Below are positions 1 through 12,634 of a stretch of 64,000 nucleotides of DNA, one piece after another (position 1 is the first letter of the stretch; every line of letters starts with the position of its first letter). A program made the position numbers and the translations under genes. The notes beneath the pieces are model-generated. The model saw only the letters and a program-made list of their open reading frames with translations, was not told where the DNA came from and ran no database searches. Source of the DNA: Tetranychus cinnabarinus (lineage: Eukaryota; Arthropoda; Arachnida; Trombidiformes; Tetranychidae); the NCBI GenBank assembly GCA_022266195.1, contig WHVY01000006.1, positions 4,526,001 through 4,590,000 on the forward strand, in the 5' to 3' direction.

Positions 1-1412
1 ACGTTGATTGTTGGTTTTAACCATATTGGCTAAATTCAGTGGTGATTGCAATTAAAGCAATCACTATTTAAGACGTTACAATCAATCTTTGTTAACCAAG
101 GAACCAAAAATGAAAACAAAAAATAAGAACGGGAAAGAATAATTTGGACAATGTTTCACTTATTGATTTATTTATAAATGCGAAGCAAACTTAAACGTTT
201 AAAATTAAAATGCACAACAATGAAGCTCACATGAAAATGATTGTAGAGCGAAACATTAGCGTTTTACAAATGATGTTCGGGATCAGTAAGAAGAGGGAAG
301 AGAAAGAAGAGAAGACAGAAAGAAGGAAAAGAAGCTTGAAGATGGGCCGTAAGATTTGGGTGGAATAAGGTCAACAATATAAAGGACGATTACACCAGTT
401 TTTGTCGATGAAATCGGAGCAAATCAGGCTTCACTCATCAACATAATCAACATAATCATCATCCTACACGCTGTCTTCAGTCACTTTTTTTGCTAGCTTT
501 TCTATTTACTCATTACCTGAATCTTAACATCATCTTTTTATTTTTGTTTTGCTTTATGCTTTCTGTGATTCAGGCTTTGGATTTAAACAAATCACCTTTA
601 ACATTATCCAATTCAGTCTTCTTTCTTCCTCATCAACTCAACTTTCAACTGAATATTACTGATTTAAAATACATTAAAATACTGATTTACTTTTGATATT
701 AGCATCTTTGAATAACAGTTTGACTGTTTTCAATAAAATGTCATTTCAAATCTGCTATCAAGCTAAAATATTCAAAGCTGTCTCGAGATGAACATTAACA
801 ACAAACTAAATAAAATCATTAATTGTTGATTGTCCATCATTGTTGTTGAAATCAAAAATCAATTTGAATGCAAAGAAGCAATGTAAGTCTTTAAGATTAT
901 TATTTTTGAGGAAATTGAGTGAATCAAGAAACTAAAGTAAAACTGAAGATATTAAATTGAACAATGAATTGAAGTTTACCTGGAAGCATGTTTTTGATCA
1001 AATGAGAGCAAATTATTACATTTCTTGGTTGATTTAACAAGCAATTAGTTTGATTTCTTAACTGTTTATCAAAAGTCAAGATCATGTTTCTATATGAAAC
1101 CAGAATCATGAGGTTCCATAAATCATAAAATTGAAAATTAGCAAAAAAGAGGAAAAAATTTCAAGATAACTGCGGAATGATGATTATAGACAGAATTTTA
1201 ATGGTTCATTCACACAGATGAAGTTGGCGATGGCGATAAACAAGATGAAGATGGTAAAATGAATTCACACAGAATGTCTGAGGAGGGTGAAAGAAGAACC
1301 AAAACGTCTAAAAATAGCTAAATTTAAATTAAAATAAACATCGCCATTTTGACTTAACCAATTCTCCACAGTCTTCACCAACAGTTTCACCAGAAAACAA
1401 CACTCTTTAACC
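1..1412. other. intergenic, upstream of cyclophilin
   Basis: No coding region is supported here. Open frames are short, AT-rich and lack a plausible ATG or splice context. A purine-rich GA tract lies near 290-340. The last 100 bases probably hold the promoter and 5' UTR of the cyclophilin gene, but no clear TATA box is seen. Confidence 0.5.
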
Positions 1413-2192
1413 ATGTTTAAGTTAATTTACTTGATTCTTACCATTTGCTTCGCTATCAATTTCTCATCACAATCAGAGAATAATAAGGTAATTAACTTGT
1501 TACACAATTTAACAGAAATCAAAAAATCACCCAAAGACAGATCGGATTGTCTAATCTAGTGCTGTCAATGGCTTTATACTTTAATATTTTCTTGATTTGC
1601 TTCTAATTGTTTTTGATTTTACGTTTTCGTTTCTAAGCCAGTGAAAAGTTTACAGGTTCAGGTAACCAAAAAGGCCATCTTTAATGTGACAATCGATGGA
1701 GTCCCTAAAGGGTTAATAACTATTGGCTTGTTTGGCAATGCTGCTCCAAAGACTGTTAAAAATTTTGCTGCTTTGGCCAGTAAAGAAGGTTACAATGGGT
1801 TGAGCTATAAAGGAAGTACTTTTCATCGAGTCATTCCAGATTTCATGATCCAAGGTGGTGATATTACTGAAAAAGATGGATCCGGATCAATTTCAATTTA
1901 TGGTAAATATTTTGATGATGAAAATTTCAGACTAAATCACAGTGAAGCAGGATTGATCTCGATGGCAAATGCAGGTAAAGATACCAATGGATCACAGTTT
2001 TTCATAACCACTGTAGTTACAGATTGGTTGAATGGTAAACATATTGTATTTGGTAAGGTTTTGCAAGGAATGGATATTGTTAAATCAATTGAACAATTAG
2101 CAACTGACGGTGAAGATAAACCATTAACAGAGGCGCGAATAATTGATTCAATGGTTATCGATGCTAACGAAATTATTAGCTTAAACCAATGA
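1413..2192 (+). CDS. secreted/ER cyclophilin-type peptidyl-prolyl isomerase (cyclophilin B-like)
   Basis: Two exons, 1413-1487 and 1638-2192, joined over a 150-bp GT-AG intron, give 209 aa. Exon 1 encodes only a signal peptide (MFKLIYLILTICFAINFSS). Exon 2 is a full cyclophilin domain: the FHRVIPDFMIQGGD active-site stretch with its catalytic Arg, NGSQFFITT, and the Trp of DWLNGKHIVFG that binds cyclosporin in the family. The expected role is proline isomerisation during folding in the ER or secretory route. The C-terminus, SLNQ, has no KDEL-like retrieval signal, so the protein may be secreted rather than held in the ER. It converges with the TBCB gene. The family call is very safe; orthology to cyclophilin B rather than another secreted cyclophilin is likely but unproven. 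Confidence 0.93.
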
Positions 2193-3068
2193 GAATTAAG
2201 CCATCATGGATAGATTGAAATATTAAATCAATTAATATCCTTTCTTACCCATTTTATGACCAAACTGATTTTTGTTTACTGTTTAAACTGAAGCTGTTGT
2301 TGATATTATGAACATCAAATTGTATTGATGATTTAACTTTACAGTCTTCATAAGGAGTAAAATTTCTTGCCAATAATGATTAAATTTTGAATAAATTATT
2401 GATGGAATGATTATTTACTATGTAATTTACTCTTTATGTATTTTTATAACATTGGTATGAAAAACGATTGAATCTGATAAACTATTTCGGTGACTATTAA
2501 GGTAATTAAGAGGTTTATTGAGAGGGGTGAAACAAATTGCTGTTGATAGATTATCAAAACAATTAATTACCAATAGGCGTTTTTCTTGAGTATTTTGTCA
2601 TATTTTCCTCAAGATTTACAGCATTACCAAAATCGTAGCATTAAAGGTTGAGCTTTGAGACAATATAGTAAATAATTGAAATTTATAAGAGCTCAAAATA
2701 ACAATTTATTGATGCTACATTCATTGGTTTACTGGTTTGTTTCCTTTTCAGATCATTTTTTTGGCGATTATGAATTAATTTTTTTATCAAAACTCGATGT
2801 TAAAACAATAAATACAACATATCAGTTATGAAAATAAATTAGAGAAAATTAATGTCAACTGTTATCAATCCAAAATGTTGCTATTTTTGGATTAGATTTG
2901 AATCTCGGATGCAATTTATAATGAACTTTTAATGATAATATTTTGATTATATTGATAACATCTCCAGACATTATTGTATTATTGTTTTTATACCAAAAAT
3001 TGAGATTGTTGCAAGCATAGTAAATTTGGTATTTTGAATAGTGAAATAATGGAATCCTTGAGAAACGA
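2193..3068. other. intergenic between convergent genes
   Basis: This is the 3'-to-3' gap between the cyclophilin and TBCB genes. It is AT-rich and holds only the two 3' UTRs. No RNA gene or repeat was recognised. Confidence 0.5.
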
Positions 3069-3907
3069 TCATTCATTGATAACTTTGGTGTCGGAAGGTC
3101 GGACAAAAGCTCCATAGCCTGGTTCACATTCGAAATATCTCACACCTTCAATGCATCCATCATGTTTTCCCACTGGCTGGTCGTAGATAACTCCAACCCA
3201 AAGACCTGGTTTGAGATGCATTTTACCCAAATAGGCGATAACTCCTTTCTTAACTGGCTTGCCCTTGATTGTGATTTCTACCTTATCATTAACTTGAAGA
3301 CTTTTTAATAAAGTCCAATCATGATCATCATTGGAATTTCCGTCTTCTGAAGTGGTACCTTCCGAAAATCGTCCGAGTTTGTTTTGCATTTTATACTGCC
3401 TCAAAGATTTGTCTCTTTTAGCGTATTCATCATCAGGCATTTCAAACTTTGGAACTTCATCAAGATTACTGAATTCATCAGATGTGCCACCGCTTTTACC
3501 ACGAACATCAATAATGTGTAATCGATTCTCCTCAGCTCCAATATAAGGTTTCATCATGCTACCTATTAGCATTTCATCATTCTCTAGTGTGCCAATGTTC
3601 TCATTGTCTGCATAATATTGTACAGCCATATTGTTAATTTCAATACCTGAAAGCATCTCAAGACGCATCTTAAGATCTTCTACGGTTATTGTCAATGGAT
3701 ACTGTTTCTCCCATGTTTTACCATCACGAGAATTGGTGATAGAGAATTTGAGAAAGGTAGGATTATCTGAAAAGTAAAAGGAAAAATGAGTGATCAAATT
3801 TAAAATGACGGTCATGCAGGCAAAAGACAGTATGAAATGTTTGTAACAGTCAAACAAGCTATTAAATAATAAGATGATTCCTTACCGCCAGAGGTTCCAA
3901 TGTTCAT
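3069..3907 (-). CDS. Tbcb: tubulin-folding cofactor B
   Basis: A 22-nt first exon (3907-3886) and a second exon (3766-3069) are joined over a 119-bp intron and give 239 aa, close to the usual animal length of about 244. Domains in order: an N-terminal ubiquitin-like domain (about residues 8-95), an acidic/charged linker, and a C-terminal CAP-Gly domain with the GKHDG and GVRYFECEPGYGAFVRP motifs. The protein binds alpha-tubulin and, with cofactor E, handles tubulin heterodimer assembly and disassembly in the cytosol. The frame of the main exon stays open upstream of the splice acceptor, but that extension is intronic. The last residues (KVINE) lack the usual acidic DEI/DEM tail that binds the tubulin C-terminus partner, which is a small departure. 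Confidence 0.93.
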
Positions 3908-5822
3908 AGTGGTCCAAATGGATTAAATGGCTTCACAATCAAAAATTGGGGAATAGGATCAAAAATTGAAATAAGATAAGTAATAAATCAGATTTAGTTA
4001 CTGTGGAATGTAAGGATTGACAGAAGAGTAATCAAAAGATTTAAGCAAGATTATGTTAAACCTCTTCTCTTGAAAATTGTCACTTGAAACTACGAGGATA
4101 TGGAAACACAGAACAAAATTAAAATGACTTTAACCAGCAATCAATATTCTTAAATTGATTAAATACCCGTCATAAGATAAAAACACGAGAACAACAAATT
4201 TTTATTAAACAAAATTATTTGTGCTTTTTGTTCGATTATCGATTATCGATACTATCAAAAACTTGCTTGAGTACAAAAAATTACCGTTTACCTGAAATTA
4301 TAATATTAATGTTTAGCTTGAGATGTTTGAAGTAGCTTGTAAAATTAATAGATAATTAAACATTTAAAAGAGTTGAAGGTTATTGAAACCACTTTAATTG
4401 CTGTTTATAATTGTGTATATCAATTGCTGTTGAAAATACAAGTATTTTAAATTGTTTAATGTGTTAACAGTTTTTTGTTTTTTGTTGTTTTTGTGATGAA
4501 AATGTACTTTTGTCCGTTGGTTAATTTGTGATTAACTTTCATTTCTCATGGATTCATCCATGTGTCCTTGCTGACCCAAATCATCCAAGGATCATTTAAA
4601 ATCAACATATTATCAGGTGGTGAAAATGCCGTTACAATTTAGCTGCCATAATCAATTTTCATCCTTTATTTACTTTTTGTGGCATTTTTCAATTCCTAAA
4701 ACGTTATCAAGCTTGTAGATCATAGGCTCTACAGAGTTCCAAGTGAATTTGACTTCTAAAAGATAATATTTGCACTTTCTATCGTCTCACATGTATTATA
4801 AATGAAGCTCACTGATTAAATCAAATGAAAGTTATTTTTATTGATTTTCAATTTCAAGCGATAAATCAAAATTTCTCTTGAGGCTACTCAAGATTGGATC
4901 TTCAAGCAACTTGGTCGTGCGTAATTACTTCAATCATTGTCATCTCTCCTTTTGTTTTTCAAGTTTTTATAATCTACAATACAAATAAAAGCTGATTCAG
5001 GGTATGCTCAAGCTCAAGATTTCACTTCAGGTAAAAGTACATCAGTTTAATTGGATAAGTCGATAAGTAATAAACTTGATTGTTATCTAAATCTTATTTT
5101 AATAGTGGTAGCTAGGGTAGAAAATTTTTCGACAGTTTTGATATTATTAGATAAATAAATGGAAATAAATCATAATGAGAAGTTATTTTGAGTAAATCAT
5201 GTTTACTGAACAAAAAGCTTGAATATTAAAATCTGTGGTTCATTGGTCATATAAATGTTCAAAATGTTTATCCATAGTGATTTTAACAAAAACATAAAAT
5301 TATTTGCAGTCGGTGGAGGCACTTATTCGTATTAAGCTGATCTTATCTAATTAACAAAATAATCAAGATCAGATCAAGATGAAAACTGATCTTATACTCA
5401 GTCCAATGGTAAAATCAGAAGAAATTGATGATTCTTATCAAATAATTAAATTGTCCGAAGAAGCTTTACGATTAGATTTATACTGGGCGTCCTTGGTTCG
5501 TTGATTACTCAGTAATCTGAATGCTGGGAAACTCATTTTTGCGTCAAAGCAATCGATAAATATATCTAGATAAATAGATAGATTTTTCCCCAAACTCAAT
5601 AGTTTGCAATATGGACTCAGCGTTTTTCCCCTTGCCTCCAATTACACGCATTTCTCAGAAACCTGAGTCCTGAGAAAGCTCTGGTGAATGTATTTTAATC
5701 ATAACTTTCATAAGTCAAAATTTCGAACCCGCTCAGTTTAGCCAAAATTTAGCGCAATTTATGTGACTTTATATATTGTATAAATGTTTGGATCCTTTCC
5801 AAATAATTATGTAATATCTTAA
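3908..5822. other. intergenic
   Basis: About 1.9 kb between the TBCB start and the ABC transporter stop. It probably contains TBCB 5' regulatory sequence and the transporter's 3' UTR. A 67-codon frame at 5438-5641 (-) shows no recognisable family. No RNA gene or repeat was recognised. Confidence 0.45.
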
Positions 5823-7994
5823 TTAATTCAATCTAATACGAACTAAGGTTAAAACTAAGCAAATGTAAATGAAATTTTCCAAGAGTCCCCGTCTAATTAC
5901 TGAATCTTCCCATGTAGCTCCGTGAGCTAAGACTCTTATCATGGAGTCAATGTTGAAAGTGAATGGAAATATGGAAATGTATGGTTTTACAAAGTATGGT
6001 AACGCTTGATAAGGCCAAAGTATTCCAGCTGTAGCTATACCACTGAAGATGTAAGCAGATATTAAAATATAAATGAACCCAATTGTAACGTCAACAGCAG
6101 CCAAAGCTAATGAAGTGGCCACCGCAGTGGCACCGTTACTCATGTAAATTAACCAAGACAAAAACAGTGAACCTTTACATGGAGCTCCAAGCAAATGAAT
6201 GGTAATGAAAAGGACTGGCCAACTATTGAGCAAAGGGACAATCATTGAGGATAGAAAGTGACCAAAAATAAATTGGGTTTTCGTTAAACCAGCAGAAAGG
6301 TTGCGTTCAAATAGAGATTCGGTTCGATCTCGATAAAATGAAAACGAAGAGAGCATAACAATTGTCACAAAAGACCAGAAAATAAGAAATTTTGGCATCC
6401 AAAAGTTATAAGCATTGTACATATCATCAGGTGACACTGGTTCAGCAATTGGATCAACTTTGACCACAAACCGTTTTCCAAGATTGGGATTCAATCCAGA
6501 AGCGTTAAATATTGATGGTAATGCCTCATCGATTGCTGACTCCAAGATTACTGTCATTGTCTTGACTACAACTGTTCGTATGCTGTCACCATGATAAATG
6601 ACTGGAGATGTAGAGTGGGTTAGTAAAGGATTGCTTGATGCAAGTGTATCAAAATGCTCTGTAAAAGTATATTGATCAATGAGCTTGGAAGTGAAATGAG
6701 ATGAAATCATAACATAACCATCAAGTTTACCCACTAAAGAGTCGTGAAGAGCAGCTTCACTATTATTGTAAGCAATGAATTGAACCAAATGTGGACTGAT
6801 TTTGTTCAGAAAAATGTCACTTCCTTTCGGGTTGTCTATTTCATTATTAACTAAACCAAGAGTTACCATTGGTGTACCGCCAATTCCTATGTTGGTCAAG
6901 AGAACCAAAAAAGGAACCACTAAAATTGAGGATAAGAGAACCATTTTAAGCTTAAATAGACGAAGACAGAGTCTATTTGTTATGGCATAAGTCAATTGTA
7001 TGCAACAAATACAAGCAATGACCAGATCAAACCAATTGACTGAAAATTTTTGGGTTTTATTTGGGTTCACTTCTTTCAATGGAGGATCATTTGGAGGATC
7101 AAATTTTTGTTTTGATGTTGATGGAAGACAATTAGAAGGTGAATACTTTAATTGCTGGGGATTTTTGTGTTTACTTTTTTTGTACTGTAGACACATGAAG
7201 GCGAAAGCAGCCTCAATTGAATTTACCTTTAGACGGTTTAGCACATTAATGGGTGTCCCGTGTTCAAGCAATTGCCCTTTCCTCATGAACCCGATAACAT
7301 CAGTTTTACGAGCCTCTTCTAAATAATGGGTTGTGATTATGATGGTTGACTGTTTAGAGGCTGTAATTTTATGTAATAAATCCCACATTGAACAGATAAC
7401 TAATGGATCACATCCCACAGTTGGTTCATCCAGAATTATCAATTTTGGGTTATTGAGAAGGGAACACAAGAAGGAAACTCGTCGCTTCTGTCCACCACTT
7501 AAGGAACTGATTAAAGTTGATTTACATGGAAGAGATAATGAATCTAAATGGTTGTCAAAATTGTCACCAGAAACAATTGATTCGTTGATTGGAGGCTCTG
7601 CATTTTGTTGAATGTTTTTGTCTCGCACAGTTGTTGAAATGGTCTTGTTTAACCGCACAAAATACCTCAACATCTCATCTATGGTTAAATCATCATTTAG
7701 GGCAACCTCTTGTGGCATGTAACCCAAATCACTACCAGGAATTAATAGGTGTTTATGGCCCAATGGATAACCGTAAAGAAGTGTTGAACCAAATTCAACT
7801 TTAATCAGACCAATTAATGATTTTAGGAAAGTTGTCTTACCACAGCCAGAAGGACCAATTAAACAATAAATACATCCACTTGGAATCGTTAGGGTTAAAT
7901 GGTTGAGAGCAGTTACTCTTGATGAACCTTTGGTATAAGCATAGTAAAGATTTTTAGATTCAACGGCATTTACAGTTGAACCTTTCGCTTCCAT
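5823..7994 (-). CDS. ABC half-transporter, subfamily H-like (NBD-TMD), intronless
   Basis: A single exon of 723 aa. The ATG at 7994 was chosen because the frame extends upstream only to a GTG. Nucleotide-binding domain first: Walker A GPSGCGKTT (about 47-55), Q-loop in LGYMPQE, signature LSGGQKRRVSF (about 165), Walker B LIILDEPT (about 186-192) and the switch His in IITTHYLEEA. The D-loop is VGCDPL rather than SGLDPL. An ABC-2-type membrane domain follows, with a first helix near residue 325, a long extracellular loop carrying N-glycosylation sites, and about five more helices. The reverse NBD-TMD order with an ABCA/ABC-2-like membrane part is typical of arthropod ABCH proteins, which act as dimers in lipid or xenobiotic export. 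Substrate cannot be inferred. Confidence 0.88.
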   Translation of the reverse strand: MEAKGSTVNAVESKNLYYAYTKGSSRVTALNHLTLTIPSGCIYCLIGPSGCGKTTFLKSLIGLIKVEFGSTLLYGYPLGHKHLLIPGSDLGYMPQEVALNDDLTIDEMLRYFVRLNKTISTTVRDKNIQQNAEPPINESIVSGDNFDNHLDSLSLPCKSTLISSLSGGQKRRVSFLCSLLNNPKLIILDEPTVGCDPLVICSMWDLLHKITASKQSTIIITTHYLEEARKTDVIGFMRKGQLLEHGTPINVLNRLKVNSIEAAFAFMCLQYKKSKHKNPQQLKYSPSNCLPSTSKQKFDPPNDPPLKEVNPNKTQKFSVNWFDLVIACICCIQLTYAITNRLCLRLFKLKMVLLSSILVVPFLVLLTNIGIGGTPMVTLGLVNNEIDNPKGSDIFLNKISPHLVQFIAYNNSEAALHDSLVGKLDGYVMISSHFTSKLIDQYTFTEHFDTLASSNPLLTHSTSPVIYHGDSIRTVVVKTMTVILESAIDEALPSIFNASGLNPNLGKRFVVKVDPIAEPVSPDDMYNAYNFWMPKFLIFWSFVTIVMLSSFSFYRDRTESLFERNLSAGLTKTQFIFGHFLSSMIVPLLNSWPVLFITIHLLGAPCKGSLFLSWLIYMSNGATAVATSLALAAVDVTIGFIYILISAYIFSGIATAGILWPYQALPYFVKPYISIFPFTFNIDSMIRVLAHGATWEDSVIRRGLLENFIYICLVLTLVRIRLN

Positions 7995-8902
7995 CGTAAA
8001 AATTGGGTAAAAAATCACAGTAACTAATGAGGAGAAGCGTTTGTCAAGATGGTTTGGTGTTTATCAAAGTAAAATGAATACACAATTAGGCATGAATTAA
8101 AGTTCCAAGCTGTTATCTGTAACCCATTACTCATTTCAAGATTGATCTTGTATCACCAAGTTTTCAAAAGCATTAATTGTCCGATTATCAGGTTGAATAT
8201 CTGGTGTAAATGATGCGTAAAGACACAAATGTTTAGATGGAAATGATTAAACTTGATTACAAATCAGTATCTCATTTCAAATTAATGTTTTAACCCTTGA
8301 GTTTGAAGGTGGTAACAATTTAGTTTTCTGGACAAGGTGGAGCTAAATTGTACCAGCCTTTAGAGACTTTCAACTTTCTCGTTTTTTACATCTATTGAGT
8401 ATTGACCCTGAATTTTCAGAATTAACATGGATTTTAAAATTGTTTAATTTCAATTTCAACTTTCATGACATGTGACTGCCTCTGGTTAAATTTAGATATT
8501 AAAGTTGTCTTGCTCATTTTATGAGAAAATGTGTTTTTGGCTATGAAGTTTAATTAATTGCTAAGTTTCAGGCCTTGCATAGATATTAACCTGGAGTGGA
8601 ATAACTGGATTTATTTCGGAAGTAAATTGAATCAGATATTTTCTCTTCAGGGAACAAGGAATCACGTTAAGGGTTAAGGAAACCGATAACGAAAAATTAA
8701 ACGTTATAATGATGAACAAGTTGAAGGATGAAAATTTTTATTAAAACAGATTTTTTCATCGACTTCAAATTAAAGTACATCTAAACAACGAAGGACAAGA
8801 AAGATACATTTGCAAAGATGAAAGGTCATCTCAAAATTTTAATATTCCCATCAATTTGACTTTAGGTAATTCGGATTATTGGTAGCCAAGTTAGGTTTGT
8901 AA
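7995..8902. other. intergenic
   Basis: About 0.9 kb between the ABC transporter 5' end and the stop of the glycine C-acetyltransferase gene. It is AT-rich, and no gene or repeat was recognised. Confidence 0.5.
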
Positions 8903-10824
8903 TTATTTAATTGCCCCTAACTCTTTGCCAGTCTCGATGAACGCATTGACAGCTTTGTTTATATCATCCTCAGTGTGTGATGCCGATATTTGAACTCTAA
9001 TTCTGGCTTTTCCTTTGGGTACCACAGGATAACTGAAACCAATCACGTAAATACCTTTATCTGTACGTAAGTATAATAAGAATAATTTTTGATAAAAGAA
9101 TGGATTCAATTTGAATTTGTTTTCTATCATTGATCAGTTAGATATTAATGGTTTAAATTATTTTCGTATCTTTACAGTTTTACTATTTAAAATGGTCTGC
9201 TTTTTGGTCAACTTACCTAACATTCTGTCGGCAAAAGCTGATGCTAATTTAGCATCAGCCAAGAAAACTGGACAAATTGGATGTTCATCGCCAAGAATAG
9301 TGAATCCTGCTGATTTCATTTGCCCTCGAAATAATTGAGTCAACGAAGTTAGTTTTTGTGGTAAATCAGAATTTTCTGTAAGCATGTCAAATACTTCTGA
9401 AGCTGAGGCCACAACGGGAGGTGGAATTGAATTTGAGAAGAGATAAGGTCGAGCTCTCTGTCGGAGCAAGTCAATAAATTGCTTAGGCCCAGTGGTATAA
9501 CCTCCAGCAGCTCCACCAAGAGCCTTTCCCAAAGTGGAATTTATTATATCAACGGAACCATTTAAACCAAAATATTCCTCAGTCCCTCTTCCTGTCGAAC
9601 CAAAGAAACCAGTGGCATGACATTCATCGATGAAAACCATGGCTCCGTACTCTTTGGCCAAGGAAACAATCTGATCTAATGGAGCAACATTACCATCCAT
9701 ACTAAAGACACCATCTGTGGCAATAAGTTTACGTCGAGCACCTTTGGCTGATTCAAGATGGTTCCGTAAATCGGCCATATCACGATGTTTGTACCGGAAC
9801 CTTTGAGCTTTACACAATCGTATACCATCAATGATTGAAGCATGGTTCAGTTCATCTGAAATGATAGCATCTTGTTCACTCAATAAAACCTCAAACAAAC
9901 CAGCGTTGGCATCAAAACAGCTAGCATATAAAATGGCATCTTCACGGCCATGAAATGAAGCTATTTTACGTTCCAAATCTCGATGGATACTCTGAGTTCC
10001 ACAGATGAATCTGACTGAACTCAAGCCCGCTCCGTACTCTTTTAAAGCTTTGATTCCAGCTTCGACTACTCTTGGGTGACTCTAGTTGAACAATGGAATG
10101 CAACTATCAAATTTTGGAAATTTCACCTTGATTGACTAATGATATCAATCTATATTAATGCTGTATTAGTCAAACTCACCGAAAGTCCAAGATAATTGTT
10201 GGCACAAAAATTGAGGACCTTTTCTCGTTTACCTTCAATGTTTATCCATGAGTTTTGTTCACTCGTTATAATTCGTTCTGTTTTGTAAACACCAGCCTCT
10301 CTAATTGAAGCTAACTCAGTATCTAATGAGGGTTGAACAGAGGCCCAAGCATGTTGATTACATCGTGAAAGTACAATCCGACTCAAACCTAATAGGTTGG
10401 GAAAAGAGTTGATTGTTTAAAATATTTATAAAATGTTTCAAAATTGATAGTCATTGACATTTACTAATTGTTTGGTTTCATAAGTGCTGATCTTTACATT
10501 GAATGTTATAAATATAAAGAAAGATAACACTGATAGATTCAACATTTTTATCTGAAAAGTTGAGTAAGTCAAGAAAGACTCAATATTAATAATACTTCAA
10601 TAAATGTCTATCAAATTTGATAATGCACAGTCATGGAAAGACCTTTGATTTGACTGATTATTGTATGGATAAAACATCGACATTCATAATGTAAATCATG
10701 ATTCATGACAAGTCAAATACAAGTGCCTAGAGATTTGAAAGTCAAGTTTATTTACAGTGAACTTACCATTTATTGGTGAAGTTGATGTATCCAAAAGTTG
10801 TTTAACTAGTCCTTTCACTAACAT
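8903..10824 (-). CDS. Gcat: glycine C-acetyltransferase (2-amino-3-ketobutyrate CoA ligase), mitochondrial
   Basis: Four exons (10824-10767, 10388-10180, 10081-9217, 9060-8903) give 429 aa, close to the family length of about 420. It is a PLP-dependent alpha-oxoamine synthase that splits 2-amino-3-oxobutyrate with CoA into glycine and acetyl-CoA, the second step of threonine breakdown. Visible motifs: NFCANNYLGLS near the N-terminus, the PLP-contacting DECHATGF (Asp about 241) and the Schiff-base lysine in NSTLGKALGGA (Lys about 275). The N-terminus encoded by exon 1 is short and basic/hydrophobic, consistent with mitochondrial import. All junctions keep frame and conserved family sequence reads through each one. 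Confidence 0.95.
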
Positions 10825-11770
10825 TTCCGGGGTTAAAAGTGAATCCAGCAATTTTCACTTGAATGCAATTAATTTATTGAGATCCAACTAACAATCTAAA
10901 AATCAATAAAACATACGAGAGCAAAAACGAAAGCGTTTGTGATCAATTGTTGCCCAATACGAAAAGTTTCAACATTGATACTATTCTTGCTACTCTGGTT
11001 TATCAAGTATTTTGAACATTTTTTGCTATACACCTGATTTACCTTGAGGCAATCTTGAAAACAACTTTTACCTAGTAACAAATTCCTAAGCAACAAAACC
11101 CAAAAGAGAGACAGAGAAACAGAGAGAGATGAGACCAGGAGATTGAAGATTGACCTTGTCTTGTCTATTCGTTTTAGTGCTGTACATGAAAAAATCCTAT
11201 TCATTGGTGAATCTTCAGTTATCTCGACTGGTTTCGAGTCTAACTTGATATTGCTTGTTATCTTTATCACCAGATCTTTAGTTGGTCAACTGCAAAGAGT
11301 TGTTACCATATTACTCTTTGGTCAACTGGTTTTGAAATGATCACTACATCGGGTTGATATTTCAAAATTTTTGTATTTTATTTTGCAGAGTTAACTTGGA
11401 TTGTTTATGGTTTACAGTTGAACGCTTTTAAATATTTTCAATTTGTCATTGTAATTAACTTGTCTTTAAGATGCAATAGGTGTGATTGAAATCAAATTTG
11501 TGAATTTTGGAGAAAAAAGGCAAATCCAGTTGATCCGATCTAGATAACTAAATTAATATCCATTTTCCATTGCAATAATATGAAGTAAAACAATACATTT
11601 GTTGTTTAAAAATCATGAAACCAAAGACCCATAACCAAAGGCTTAAAGTTTTTGAACTTGAATTGATTAATAACTTGTTTGGCAACGAGTACAAATGATG
11701 AAGCATAAAGATATGATGTTGGACATGCATAATGTGATTAAGGCCGATATAATTTGATGCGTCATCAGAA
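10825..11770. other. intergenic
   Basis: About 0.95 kb. Overlapping open frames at 10896-11340 on both strands show no family resemblance. No repeat or RNA gene was recognised. Confidence 0.45.
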
Positions 11771-12634
11771 TTAATTATCCAATGGTATTGTGGATGATGA
11801 TATAGCGCTTGCCTGAAATTAGAAAAAAAGAGATAAATATAAAATGTGCAAATGAACTTGGGTGGATAGATTGTTTCTTGAAGAGTTTAATCGTTTCTTC
11901 TCTGAGCAACTTTTGTTTTTGCTACCTATTGTAATCTAACAAGTTGTTTAGGTAAAGTTAAATAACCAATTGAAAAGATAAAACAAAAATGCAAGAGTTA
12001 CCAGAAAACATAAACAAAACAATTCAAGAGTTCATTTTATAAGTACTGATCGTTTGTTTTTCAAGAGCCAGTGAAATTTTTCTTACCGCTGAACCTGATC
12101 CACTGGTTACACAAGTTGTTACGGTGCGATTATATCTACGGCCATTTATATTGATAATTTCCGTCTTGGTTTCTGATGGAGTACAATTAACAGAGTTCTG
12201 TACTTGTTGATCTTTGATGTGTTGTGTCACAGCTGTAAAATAAGATATAATAATGGGATATTAATAAAATTGTTGACATCAACAAATTTTGAACGGAATA
12301 TATAGAATAAGATAATATGCTAGAATTGAGTTGGTTAACTAAATGTCACTGATTAAAACAACTACTAATCAATGTAATTACCCGAAATGTAGCTTTGGAC
12401 TTGTCTCCTTATCTGGTCGGCACTGGGAAAATTGGGGAATGGAAAGCTTTGTTGAGATAGAGAAGGACCAAACCAGGGAAATGAAGATTGACCAAGATTA
12501 GTCGTAGAGGCTGGATTGTTCATTACTGGATCAAACAATGCTCGTCTTAGACGAAAACCGGTTACTCCATTGATGACCAAAATGGTTGACAATAACGAGA
12601 AAACAATTAAATTAATAAGACCAAGAAATTTCAT
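11771..12634 (-). CDS. small secreted protein, unknown family
   Basis: Three exons (12634-12382, 12232-12087, 11812-11771) with in-phase GT-AG junctions give 146 aa. It starts with a strong signal peptide (MKFLGLINLIVFSLLSTILV...), followed by a Phe/Pro/Ser-rich stretch (SSFPWFGPSLSQQSFPFPNF), then a polar C-terminal half with two cysteines and a potential N-glycosylation site. No known domain is recognised. The combination of a clean signal peptide and two consistent introns is the main evidence that this is a real gene. It could be a secreted structural or salivary protein, but nothing in the sequence decides this. The third exon is short (13 codons), so its boundary is the least certain part. 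Confidence 0.7.

Noticed and set aside
5438..5641. 67-codon minus-strand frame
   Set aside because: No resemblance to any family and no splice or promoter support.
7000..7804. Open frames on the plus strand opposite the ABC transporter
   Set aside because: They are shadows of the minus-strand ABC gene, whose motifs are unmistakable.
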